From positions 1 through 64,000 of the forward strand of contig JAMAHW010000034.1 in NCBI GenBank assembly GCA_023627715.1: a stretch of DNA of 64,000 nucleotides, in the 5' to 3' direction. A program made the translations under genes and the position numbers. Of the stretch, positions 31,344 to 42,337 are shown in pieces (position 1 is the stretch's first letter; every line of letters begins with the position of its first letter). The DNA is from Periconia sp. R9002. Lineage: Eukaryota; Ascomycota; Dothideomycetes; Pleosporales; Periconiaceae. The notes under the pieces are model-generated. The model saw nothing but the letters and a program-made list of their open reading frames with translations, did no database searches and was not told the origin of the DNA.

Positions 31344-32854
31344 GGGCAATCGAACAGCAAATCGTACAGTAGAGCGATTAGGTAAAGGGCCGTGCACGAC
31401 CGGTGAGTCGTATGGGGTAACTGTTAGTTCGGTACAAGAAAGCAAAGATTGAGTGAGGGTCATTGAAATGCGGCCGGCATAGCATAAAGCATGCCAGCGT
31501 CATGCATGCCTAGAAACAAGAAGACGGCATTGAGGCCTGAGCTGTAGGCGCCGTTTTGTGTGGGGGCAGAGACTGGTTGGAAATGATGGTCCATTATAGC
31601 TTCGACCAACAGCGACTACGCTACGCTCTCTACCCTGCGGCGTTTAATTTCTCTCCCGTCCCCAGCTCTGGGTCCTTTTGTTTCCTTTTCTTCTTCTTCT
31701 CTTGTACACTCAATTTGCAATCCACCGAGGGAGCAGCAATTAAATTATTTGACGCATGAGACACGATAACAGAGAAAAGAAAAGAAATACGAGTTACTCA
31801 AACTAGCGGCAAAGCTACCGTGGGCAGATATCAAGCTAAACAGGGGCGGTCCCTGGTTCTCTCGTGTTCTGGTATATAAAAATAGCGACAGCATCAATTC
31901 CAATTCGCTCGCTGCAGGAACGGTCTTTCAGCAGCAAATCTCGGGATATCGTGATCTTTTTTTCTTCTGATGGGGAGTACAAAAGTAGCCCTGCTTTTTT
32001 TTTTGTTCACTAGTAGCAGCAACAGCCGTAGCTGGAACCACGATTAGAGATATGCAATTGCAGTCTCCCAATGGTAGAGCATGTCCTAGTTCCACGACGA
32101 CTTGCTGCATGTGTCGAGGCCTAAACAAGTTGCACAGTTTGACAAAGTAAGTACAGTTTAGGAGTTCAACGAGGGTCTCGACGGTGGCGAAATATTGGGC
32201 AAGGGATCATATCTCGTATTGGATGCGATGAAGGTTAGGTGTGGACGCACACGGGGGAGGGAGGGAACACATGATACGAAGGCGGAGTGGATAGAAAAGG
32301 GAACGGTCGTGTATCGATGCCGACTCGTACGGGCAGAGGCAAGCGAAAGTGCATTGGCGACGGCTGGGGGCTGAGGATGGATTGGGAAAGGCGATGATCT
32401 TCTGTGACATGTGGTTGAAGGTTGGGGGTCGAGCTGAGGCGCAAAGCCAAGGCGAACACGAGGCCGTGGCCTATCACGGCCGATCGTGGCCCCCAAGCAA
32501 GGCTGTGCTCTCTCCACACTGCACAGTGCACAGCCAACAACGCCAGGGTCAAGCGATAGCCAAGGCTGGCCGTCTGCCTTTTGTCTTGCGCGCTGGATAC
32601 CTAACTACCACTTTGTTCTAATTCTTTCATTAATAGGCGCCCATCCTCCCGCGCCTTCTCTCTTCCTCCCCTCTCTCTGTCCCTCTTCCTCTGCTAAGTG
32701 TTGCCATCGTATTTGTACAGAGGCCTCCTGCTTTCCTTGTCCATCTCATCTCCCTTCACCACAACTCCGGTCATTTCAACGACATAGACATTCCAGGATA
32801 CCCCTTTCGCGCACTTTCTTTCAACTTTTCAAACAACCAAACCAACCCGTCACG
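31344..32854. other. Intergenic between AAR2 and the LITAF-type gene
   Basis: 1.5 kb with no supported gene. Minus frames at 32158-32552 are Ser/Pro-rich by composition. A CT-rich stretch (about 32640-32700) probably belongs to the promoter or 5' UTR of the next gene. Confidence 0.5.
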
Positions 32855-33537
32855 ATGGAGAAGCAAGGCGGTATGTACCCACTCAAGCACATGCAAGTCA
32901 AGTGAATATCGCAACTAACAGTTCTCCCACACAGTCCCCATGAACCAATTCCCCGTCTCCCCCGACCACACCGGGCAACAGCCCCCCGTCTACAACCAAG
33001 ATCCCAACGCCCAGCAGCACCCGGCGCAGTACCAGCAACAACCACAGATGTACGCGCAGCCCCAGCAACCACAACAAGCCTACGCCGGATCGCCCGTCCC
33101 CGCCCAACAGCAGCAAGCGTTCCCGCAACCGGGCCATCCCGCTGGCGCCCACCCAGGCATGCCCCCGCAGCAACAGAGCGGCACCCAGTATCAGAACGCG
33201 ACTCCCATTGCCTCGCTCAACCGCGGTCCCGCCCCCGCTGACTGCCCTGCCTGCGGCCAGAGGTCCATGACCAGCACCGCGTTTGAAACGGGTAACACCA
33301 CCCAGTAAGTCTTCGCTTTTTCCCCGCGTCATCTAAATTCGGCAAAAGAGGAAAACAAGCTAACATTTACTTTCCTACAGCGCCTGGGCTTTCGGTCTCT
33401 GCTGTCTCGTCTGCTTGGGCTGCATTCCCTACGTCATGAACTCGACCAAGGACGTCCAGCACAAGTGCGGAAAGTGCGGTGTTCTGCTCGCAACCTGGCA
33501 TCGCAGCGGAACCACCGAGGTGCACATTCACTCCTAA
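32855..33537 (+). CDS. LITAF-domain zinc-binding membrane-associated protein
   Basis: Three exons (32855-32870, 32935-33304, 33381-33537) give 180 aa; the introns are 64 and 76 bp. Residues about 10-95 are Pro/Gln-rich with runs of QQ and PQQPQQ. The LITAF domain starts at DCPACGQRS (Cys109, Cys112). A hydrophobic, Cys-rich membrane-dipping segment follows (LCCLVCLGCIPYVMN), and HKCGKCG (Cys158, Cys161) completes the zinc site. In animals LITAF/CDIP proteins sit on the cytosolic face of late endosomes; fungal members are uncharacterised. The 16-nt first exon means a gene finder may start at MNQFPVSP instead. Confidence 0.92.
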
Positions 33538-34556
33538 GTGTACATCACTTCTTGGGGGGGATCACTACGGCTATTACATCTCGGAACACGAAATCCTCGA
33601 AGAAAGCATATGAGAAAGGAGAAAAAAAACATTCACTTTACTACATACCCAACTCCTTTCGCCATTGCATTACTCGAACGATTGACATTTGTTTGCATGC
33701 GCGCATGTAGAGGAGGGAAGGAAACTTTTTATTTTTATTTCTGGTCTTGGCTCGCTCAAAGAGAGTATGTACATGTACACTTTACCGCATCTACGCATTT
33801 TCTACAGCAACGGGGCAAATAGATGAAGGCGGGGAGGAGAGGGAGAAGGTGATGCATAGATAACGGGAGAGATTGGAGAGTCCTCCAGGTTAGGCGCCTC
33901 TCGTGAACGTTGTGACGTGCAATGGAACGGTGGGGGGTGAAACTGATGAGGAAAACTTTTGATACCACTGGGAACTACCTAGCCCTTTTTTTCGTTAATT
34001 AATCTGAACCGATTGTCACTACACTTTTTTCGTTCCCTCTCCATCTTCACAATTCTGGAATTACTACTATTATAATTCTCATCCTCCCTTATTCCTCTTC
34101 TCCTCCTTAAGAGACTCTTTCCCTTCCCCCCCCCTCCTCCTAATGTAAGTAACGACATCCCTAGTATATTTTCCAGACTCAAGTCATTACCAGGTTTGCA
34201 TCATTGTTAATATTATATAGTAACCAACTTACTTACCTATCTGTAGTGCCTACATACACAAGGACCTTCAAGGATGGTAAGAAAGAAACATACATCAATA
34301 CCAGTCCGCACACCCTAGGATTTAACCGCTGAACAGACACAAAGTACAACCTAGGTAGGTTCGCTACTATTAATAGCTTATGTACCTATAGAGGGGGTAC
34401 GTTATATAAGAGGCTAGGTATATAATGGTATTGATATTGGGGTAGAAAAGTGCGGTTGGTTAAACGCCTGTGTTTGTTTCCAAGACCAGTCAGGAGGAAT
34501 AGGGGGTACGTCCTCGGCCGCAGGGAGGAACATTGATGCACATCAGGTACATTGTA
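33538..34556. other. Intergenic left of MITE copy B
   Basis: AT-rich with a long pyrimidine tract on the plus strand near 34020-34140. No gene is seen. Confidence 0.5.
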
Positions 34557-34710
34557 GGTTTTGGCTGGGCTTGAAACAGGGTGTCCACCGCACTTTCTAC
34601 TATAAAATAATGTCAAACAACCTCTTGACGTACTTTCTATATACTGTTAAACAGTGTGTGTCGGAATAAAGAAACCTGCCAACGGCCCTGTTCCGAACCC
34701 AGCCAACCCC
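34557..34710. mobile_element. MITE-like element, compact copy (copy B)
   Basis: 154 bp. The left end GGTTTTGGCTGGGCTTG and the right end, complemented, GGGGTTGGCTGGGTTCG form an imperfect inverted repeat of about 25 bp, both reaching ACAGGG. TA dinucleotides flank it at 34555-34556 and 34711-34712. It has no coding capacity. It matches copy A and the partial copy just to the right. Confidence 0.85.
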
Positions 34711-34764
34711 TATATTGTATTTAAAATCACTGCACACACGCGATACGACTCAAAACGATAACAA

Positions 34765-34878
34765 CACTTTCTACTTTAAGATACCGTTAAACGGCCTCTT
34801 AAAGTACCTTCTATATACTACTAAACAGTGTGTGTCGGAATAAAGAAACCTGCCAACGGCCTTGTTCCGAACCCCAGC
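34765..34878. mobile_element. Partial MITE copy (right end)
   Basis: From CACTTTCTAC to GAACCCCAGC it repeats about 34591-34703 of copy B with few changes, sharing the stretch CAGTGTGTGTCGGAATAAAG. The left terminus is missing. Confidence 0.85.
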
Positions 34879-35757
34879 ACAAAAACCTGCAATGTTTGAA
34901 CTTCTTGACGAAGTAGTATCACAAAAACAAACACCTCCTCAACACCTTCCACTCGCCATCCTCATCAGTAGCGGTCCCCATACCCCTGCTGTCCCTCACA
35001 AACGCTTCCACCACATCTGGAATTACCGCTTCTGTGTCGCCAATGTGCGACGACAACGTCGTGCGTTGGTTTCCTTGCAGGGAGTGGCTCGGATGGTTCG
35101 TTGGTTTTGGCCGTAACGTCGACAACGCGCGCGCGTGGACGTGTGTGTAGTGGTGCACACACGGTCTTACAGAACTAACGGGGAAGCCCGACCCGTGTCG
35201 TGTTTTGGTGTACAGTACACAGACATGTTGGGCAAAGGAACGTTGGGATGAGATGAGGGGCTTTTTGGATATTTAAGTAGGGGTGGGTGTGCTGTGTCTT
35301 GTTAGGTGGATATGTTTGATCCTTTTTCTTTTTGGTTTTTGTTTTGACGCTCTTTCCAGGCTTGACGTACATCCGTTCGTTGGTGAGAGAGAGTGATACG
35401 CGAGTGGTGACTTGACTGGAGACTGTTGGAGACGATAAGAGCTGGTTGATTTGGGTTGGTGTGTGAGGACCAGACGTTGGTTTCGTGTGCGAGAGAAGTG
35501 AGTGAGTGGCGATATTTGTTTCATGTCAGTATGTGACGTGGTAGTTGGATATATGTCCTTCCACCGTCCCTCCCCTGAGTCATCCCTCCCGTTCAAGGAA
35601 ATAGACTGACTGTGTGTTCTGACATGGTAGGACTGTGCTGTAGGATTCAAAGCAGCACGGGGGTTTATTTGAAGTGCGGTTTCCCCTCTTGGTCTGACTT
35701 ACCACCCCTATTTAAAATTGAAATTTTCAATTTTATCGCGCGGATTTGAAGAATAAG
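34879..35757. other. Intergenic: promoter of the F-box/ankyrin gene
   Basis: No gene is supported. It ends with a palindrome, listed separately. Confidence 0.5.
35714..35734. promoter_or_regulatory. Perfect 10-bp inverted repeat before the F-box/ankyrin start
   Basis: AAAATTGAAA, one T, then TTTCAATTTT, 23 bp before the ATG. It may be an operator-like site or an RNA hairpin in the 5' leader; the function is inferred from position only. Confidence 0.5.
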
Positions 35758-37981
35758 ATGCCGCTACTACGCTTGCCCAACGAGATTGTCGATCAGATCA
35801 TCGAGGAGACATGTCGGAGTTATAATGACTTCCAGAGTGCGGAGTACCTTTACCTTCGTACGCTGAATAGTGAGTTTGTGGATTTTACTTTTTTCCTTCT
35901 TACCCCCTTTAAAATGGCACCGGGAGGGGTCGATGAAATGTCTTTTTCCAAGTTGAACCTCACTGAAAAGAATCCCAGGTTTCTACGACAACAAAATCTT
36001 TCAACTATACCTCAAACATGTTCCTCTGCATCGTAATCTGCTCATCACCGAGAGCACTCAACGTGGCCCACCAATGCCAGACCTGTTCGCGGCATGGATC
36101 CTTATCGATGTCATGGAAAGTCGCAATTCGAGGACGAACACCAAGTTAGGCAATGACTTGTACGCTGCCGCGGAGGTTCTGCAGGCACAGTTTGAACGCG
36201 CGGGCAAGCCTCGCTCGTATGAGAATTGCCTCCGTGATGTGTGTCGAGCGCTCTTCAGACCTCAAGCCGGAAGGCTCGACCACCAAATCACTCAGATTTA
36301 CGGTGGGCGGTGGGCCTATCGTGAAACGCCAGTCCCTTCTCTCGCTGAGGCGAGTCAGACTGCTTTCGTTGCCGCTGTGATTATGAAGTATGAGGATATC
36401 GTGCTCCAGATGCTTCGTACCGGACAGGCGTCGGCCACGGCGCGGTCTCGAGTCTTTGATTCGCCTTTGGAGCCGGCTATCAAATTGGGACATACAGATC
36501 TTACGAAGCTTATCTTGGATGCCGGCGTGCAGAGACCCTTGCGTCCGTTTGGGAACGAATGTGAGGGTCCTGGTGGAGAGTTCTATCGCGCAGTTGTCGT
36601 CGCCTCGAAAAATGGGTACCTTGGTGTCCTCGAACCCCTTTTGCAGCGCGATGCTACTAAAGAGCTCACCCACTACGTTCTCAAGTTCGCGTCCATATTC
36701 GGACGCTGGGACATTGTGACGCTGATACTGGACCACCACCTCCCGCGCGACAAATGGGAACTCGAACTGCCACGAAAGAAGGATTGGGACACCGAAGAAA
36801 CGGTCCTCGTCTCACTCCAAACCGTCCAGACTCACGTCCTACACTACGCCGCCCGCGACGGCAAAGAAGATCTCATCCTTCGCCTTCTCCAGAACGGCCT
36901 CAAAGCCCGCACCAACGTCACCGGCACCAAAACCTTCCCGCTCCAGCAAGCCGCCGCAGGCGCCCAACTCAGCACATGCCGGCTCCTCCTCGAAAGCGGC
37001 GCCTTCACCTGCGCCGACTACGAAGACGGGTCCCAAACCCACCTCCGCAACCGGCTCGACACGCTCATGCAGGCGACGGCACGCGGCGGCAACATCGAAA
37101 TCCTGCAGCTCTTCCAGCAAGTCGACCTCTGGACGCGCACCACAGGGCTCACCCTCCTCGTCCTGGCCGCCGAACACGGACACCTCCCCATGGTCCAGTA
37201 CGCCGCCGCCCACAACCTCGACATGCCCGTCAAGCTCAAGACGCCCTACAAAGACCGCGTCCGCGCCCGCGGCAACGACCACCGCCACGCCTTCACCGCG
37301 GGTCCCAGCATCCCCGTCCCGGCCTTCTACCCTACCATCTCCAGCCACTTCAGCTTCCACGGCGGTGGCCCGCTGTGCGTGCACTGCCAGCGCCTCGCGT
37401 ACCGCCGCGACCTGCGCCAATTCGCGCTCCTCCGCGCCGTGGCCTTCGGCCACGCCCCCGTCGTCGAGTGGCTCGTTACATCTCTCGACGCCGACCCGGG
37501 CGTCGCCGTCCCCGAGGATCCGCCCTTTTCGGCGTCCTGCGTCGTCGCCGCGCCGGCGAGAGGCGGGCCCGCGCCCCTCGCGTTAGCGGTCGACACGGGG
37601 AATGTCGAGATGGTGCGGTTGCTGCGTCGTTTGGGGGCCCAGCCGTTAAAACGGGGCATCTTTCATCCGCAGTTTGCGGGGGGTGTGCAGGAGGGGCATG
37701 AGCGGTGTGTCGAGTTTCCTGCGGACGTGGTGCAGAAGTTGAAGTTGGGCGCGAGGTGTAGGCGGTATAGGTTTGCGGGGTCGAGGCGGCAGGAGAGGGC
37801 TTGGAGGGAGGCGTGTTGGGGTGAGGAGGAGGAGGATGATGAGGATCTAGAGGATGATAATGGGGATGGTGGTGAGGAAGGTTATGATGAGGAAGGCGAC
37901 GATGACGAGGATGAACATGACGATGGTAGTGACGTCGAAATGGTCGGTTCTGAAAGCGACGTCGAGATGGGAGGTGTGTAA
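35758..37981 (+). CDS. F-box-like and ankyrin-repeat protein with acidic tail
   Basis: Two exons (35758-35869, 35979-37981) give 704 aa; the intron is 109 bp (GTGAGT to CCCAG). The N-terminus MPLLRLPNEIVDQIIEE is the usual fungal F-box opening. Degenerate ankyrin repeats follow, for example SPLEPAIKLGHTDLTKLILDAG, THVLHYAARDGKEDLILRLLQNG and PLALAVDTGNVEMVRLLRRLG. A CVHCQR motif sits near residue 467. The last 60 residues are almost all Glu/Asp/Gly. Such proteins are numerous in ascomycetes and are thought to present substrates to SCF ligases; the target is unknown. The second half of the gene is markedly more GC-rich than its start. Confidence 0.88.
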
Positions 37982-40031
37982 GAGAAGTTTCACCATTTTC
38001 GGTTTCTGTCCATTCATTCATTCCATCGCTCTTTTTTCTTTCCTTTCTTTTTTACGTTATCCTCACATCCTCCCCTCTCTCTCTCTCCAAGTTACGTAAT
38101 GAAGACATTGATATAACGTTGTGTATGGACGTTTCCCCTCGTGTACGTGCGTGAAATGTGGATTGAGAACGTAGCAAAAGAGCGTATGTATGTACTCTAA
38201 CTAGCTTGAGGTCTCAAGTGGTTTTGATGTATATGTAGTATTAGTCACCAAGCACATCAAGCTCTCCATCATCGGTCAAGAACGCAGGCAAGGGGCTACT
38301 TACGCGTGTGGGTACATATGCAGGTATGAGTCTTACCTTAAACGATGTACGGGGACGACAACGGTCTTTAGGCAGCAACTTTGTTATATATCAGAGCACA
38401 CTCTTTTCAGCATTCGTATATTCTTTTCTTGCGTTTTTTTGAAAAGTGGTTTCGTTCTCTTTTTTGTTTTGAGTCGGGCTTAAGGTTCTTGTTCGATAGG
38501 TTTTTAGGGGGGAGGGGGTTTGGAAAAGGAGGGATGGGTGAGGTGGTGAGGTGAGGTGATTCAGCTATTTTGACTACATACCTACCTACCTATACACACA
38601 CCAGACGTATATTGTTCTTTGTTTGGTCATTGCTGCGTGTATAACTTTGGTAACGTATATGGGTTTTTTTTCCCTTATGATTCTTATGATTCTTATGATT
38701 CTTCGTTTTCTTCGTGTTTGGGAAAGTGTGTTAATGATTTTTTTGTGATTTTTTATCTTTGCATCAATTAATGGATCAATAGATAAAAAGGTTAGGAGAC
38801 GTTCTACGCACGCAGCACGGCATGGAGCTCCGGATAACTCTTCGGGAAATCAAGTTCAGCGCAACGGGACTCCCCCACTGTCATTTAGGAAAAAGAAAGT
38901 ACGACGCCTCGCAAAATCTAAAAGAGCAACGCTATCTGATGAAGAGGAAAGATGTCCATTAGGATTGGTTTTCTGGAGAGCCTCGCGACATTCCTTGGGA
39001 AGCTGTACCCACGGCGTTGCCGTCCGCGTGTCGCGTTTCCGCATTGCGTGTTGGCGAGGGTCGATGACGAGCGAACGAGCTACGGTAGCTTCCCCGTACC
39101 ACTTGGAGATGTAACTCCGAGTTGCTTCTTCACATTCGCTACCGAGGCTTGATTTCTTCAACGGATTATGTGGAGCAGTCTGATCCATACAGAGTCGAAC
39201 GAGCGAGAACTATGATACATCGACTGCAATCTTCTAAGGATTTTGTTTCGACGTGGAAGAAGCAGGACATACAACATGTAGTACGAGCAACGATATTGTT
39301 TTGACTTATCAACAAAGCGGAAGCATTTAAGAGCCCATTGATAAGCAATCGCGCGTTCTGTAGCATGGTTTAATCAATGAAGAGGCGGGGGGTTTGGCTT
39401 GGCTGGTGCTTTCTTGGGAGGTTGTGCGCGTGGAGCTGCAGCCACTATCCTGCCTGGGTATCTTGTAGGTTATTGCAATGTCTTTATGATGTACTCACAC
39501 TTGAGGTTCTCTAATAGTTGGCTGCGTATTTCGAGAATTGTAAGTGTCTTTATGAGAAGAAACTTTAATGTGGGAATAGGTTTACAATATGTATCGTCTA
39601 ACTGTAGCTGAACTGATTGTGATAGACATTGTTCTCCACACGCGCGCGCACACCCATAACACATCGACCCTTGCTCCTTAGAACTCGCTCGTGTCTGACG
39701 TATAATCTGTGGCAATGATGCCATTCATTCAAAACGCAGCCAAAGCTCCGCGTTTACAGAGTCAAGGTGATACAAGAGATAAGAGAATCACGACATGCTT
39801 GCACCGCTGATGCGATGTCTCTAAACTCAATCGCTAAAGCTTCCATGATGCTTGACTGGAGCGCCAGAAACTAGGTACTTGCGCATGATCGGGTCGGCAT
39901 TTGCGTGGCGCTCACATCTGGAAAGAAGGGTATATAATAGCCCAGGTCCACGGCACTGAATATTTCTTTGCGGTTTCGTCCCGGGCTGTTCTTTTTCTTT
40001 GGAAAGCTTCGTGCTTGAAGTGACATTGATA
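37982..40031. other. Intergenic, no supported gene
   Basis: 2 kb between tandem genes. TTATGATTC is repeated three times at 38675-38701. Minus frames at 38856-39366 show no domain and no splice pattern that I trust. Confidence 0.55.
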
Positions 40032-42031
40032 ATGGCTGCTATAACGCCATCGAACCCGCAAAAAGGGTCATCGGACTCGCTCTCTTCGCGCTCGGTTGAG
40101 AAACCTGACGAAGTCCCTCAAGCTCTCGCTGAGAACGCCGAACTTGTTACCAAGAAGGGAAATATCATCACCAAGGACGGAAATGTCATCTCTACCCAGG
40201 ATTCAGACTCTAGTCTATCGGGTGGTAATGTATTTGCCGATCTCGAGGTTCGAGAGTATTACCGGAACCTGTACGAGGAAGCGCAGTATGAATGCAGGCA
40301 CATCTTCGAGCCCGATGCGACATGGACAGAGGAAGAAGAGAAGAAGGTCATCAGGAAGTTAGATTGGCACGGTATGGAAAATCAACGAATACCATGTAAA
40401 CATGCACTCACAATTGTATAGTTTGCCTTTGGGCATGCGTCATGTTCTTCTCTCTACAGGTCGATCGAGGCAACCTCCAGCAAGCGGTCTCAGGCACTTT
40501 GCTGCACGACCTGCACCTCAATACGAACGATTACAACTACGGAAATACGGTTTTTCTGGTATCTTTCCTCTTGGCAGAGCTCCCATCGCAGCTCGTCTCG
40601 AAGAAGTTGGGCCCTGATCGATGGATTCCTATACAGATAGTGCTCTGGTCTATCGTTGCCATGAGCCAGGCAGCACTGACAGGAAAAGGCAGTTTCTTGA
40701 CCACGAGAGCTCTCTTGGGCATACTAGAGGTATTGAAACCCTACCGTTATTCTGCTCAAAAAATTAATCAGTTCTAGGGAGGCTTTATTCCCGACCTGGT
40801 GCTGTGGTTATCTTACTTCTACACCAGTCGTGAGCTGCCTATTCGACTCAGTTTCTTCTGGACTGCTCTTAGCGTTACGACCATTGCCACTTCATTTATG
40901 GCCTACGGAATCTTCCACATGCACGGTGTTAACGGTATTGCAGGTTGGCGTTGGTTAGTTGAAACATTTTGAAGTAGTTTTAATTCCCATCAATGCTAAC
41001 ATAAGCTCCAGGCTGTTCCTCCTAGAAGGACTCATTACTCTACTAATCGGCTTTGCCTCCTTCTTCCTCATGCCCGCGTCCGCCGCGCAGACCAAAACCT
41101 GGTTCCGACCCAAGGGCTGGTTCACCGACCGCGAGCTCACCATCGTCGTAAACCGCGTGCTCCGCGATGATCCCCGCAAAGGCGACATGCACAACCGGCA
41201 GGCGATAACACCCAAACGCCTCTGGACCGCGCTCACAGACTTCGATCTCTGGCCCATCTATGCCCTCGGCCTTATATGCTTCATTCCCCAACAGCCGGTA
41301 AACTACTACATGACCCTCACATTGCGCTCCCTGGGATTCAGCACCATCAATGTCCAGCTACTGGTAGTCCCGTACTCCGTCTTTCATATCATCACACTCA
41401 TTGCCATCACGTGGATAAGCGAGAAGCTGAACGAGCGTGCGCTGGTAGGGGTTTGGCAAGCTATTTGGACGTTGCCTTGCATAATTGCGCTTGCGGTGTG
41501 GCCGAACGTCATCAGCAATCGTTGGGAAACATATGCGCTTGTTACGGTACTACTCAGCTATCCCTATTGTCACGCCATCAACGTAGCTTGGATCTCCAAG
41601 AATTCGAATAATGTGGGGTCACGCAGTGTTTCTGCTGCAGTGTACAACAGTACGTTCACTCTTACACTATGCCCTGCTGAAGTACGATGCTAACGAGTAT
41701 CAACGCAGTGTTGGTGCAAGCGGGTAACATTGCAGCCTCCAACATCTACCGCGACGACGACAAGCCCAAATACCGACGTGGAAATCGCGTCCTCATCGGT
41801 ATCAACATTCTTTCCTTTGCGCTGTTCATCATCGCCAAAGTCTACTACGTCTGGCGCAACAAGCAGAGAGATAGGAAATGGAACGCCATGTCTCGTGAGG
41901 TGAGTCTTCTCGTATTGATCGGTGTGCATTCTTGAGTCAAAATGCTGATTATTGGCTAGGAGCAATTGAACTATATCCGTACGACCAAGGATAACGGGAC
42001 TAACCGTTTGGATTTCAGATTCGCTCACTGA
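40032..42031 (+). CDS. MFS transporter, allantoate permease (Dal5) family
   Basis: Six exons (40032-40371, 40422-40729, 40778-40953, 41012-41649, 41709-41899, 41960-42031) join in phase to 574 aa; the introns are 48-60 bp. A hydrophilic N-tail of about 105 residues ends in VIRKLDWH. The first membrane segment then reads [23 protein letters not shown], the Dal5-family opening. Other family text is [37 protein letters not shown] and [22 protein letters not shown]. Members import anionic nutrients such as allantoate, nicotinate, pantothenate or biotin precursors with protons; the substrate is not decided. It converges on a Zn2Cys6 regulator, a common but not proven regulatory pairing. Confidence 0.92.
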
Positions 42032-42337
42032 GTTTGGTTATGGGTGTGAGGTTTAGGCAGGAATGGAAAAGGGTACATATCGAAACTTGAGTATACGAGT
42101 AGCAATCCCGTAGAAATCAAAATTTACGTGCGCTCTCGATTTGAACTTTTATCTTTTCAATGAAGTTATGTAATGGGTGATTGACTATTAGTGTCGTGAA
42201 CGTATTGCGTCAGCTGTACAGCCGTTAGTTCTCAAATTTGACCTTCTCAATCAAGTTGTCGCGTGGAAATTGACGAATCTGTCACTCTTTTTCGTTTTCA
42301 TTTTACCTCACTTCCCCTCCGCCCCTTCGCCTAGAAT
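42032..42337. other. Convergent intergenic gap
   Basis: Shared 3' region of the Dal5-type gene and the regulator. AT-rich; nothing else is seen. Confidence 0.5.

Noticed and set aside
38856..39366. Two minus-strand frames that could be one spliced gene
   Set aside because: No recognisable domain and no convincing donor/acceptor pair joining them.
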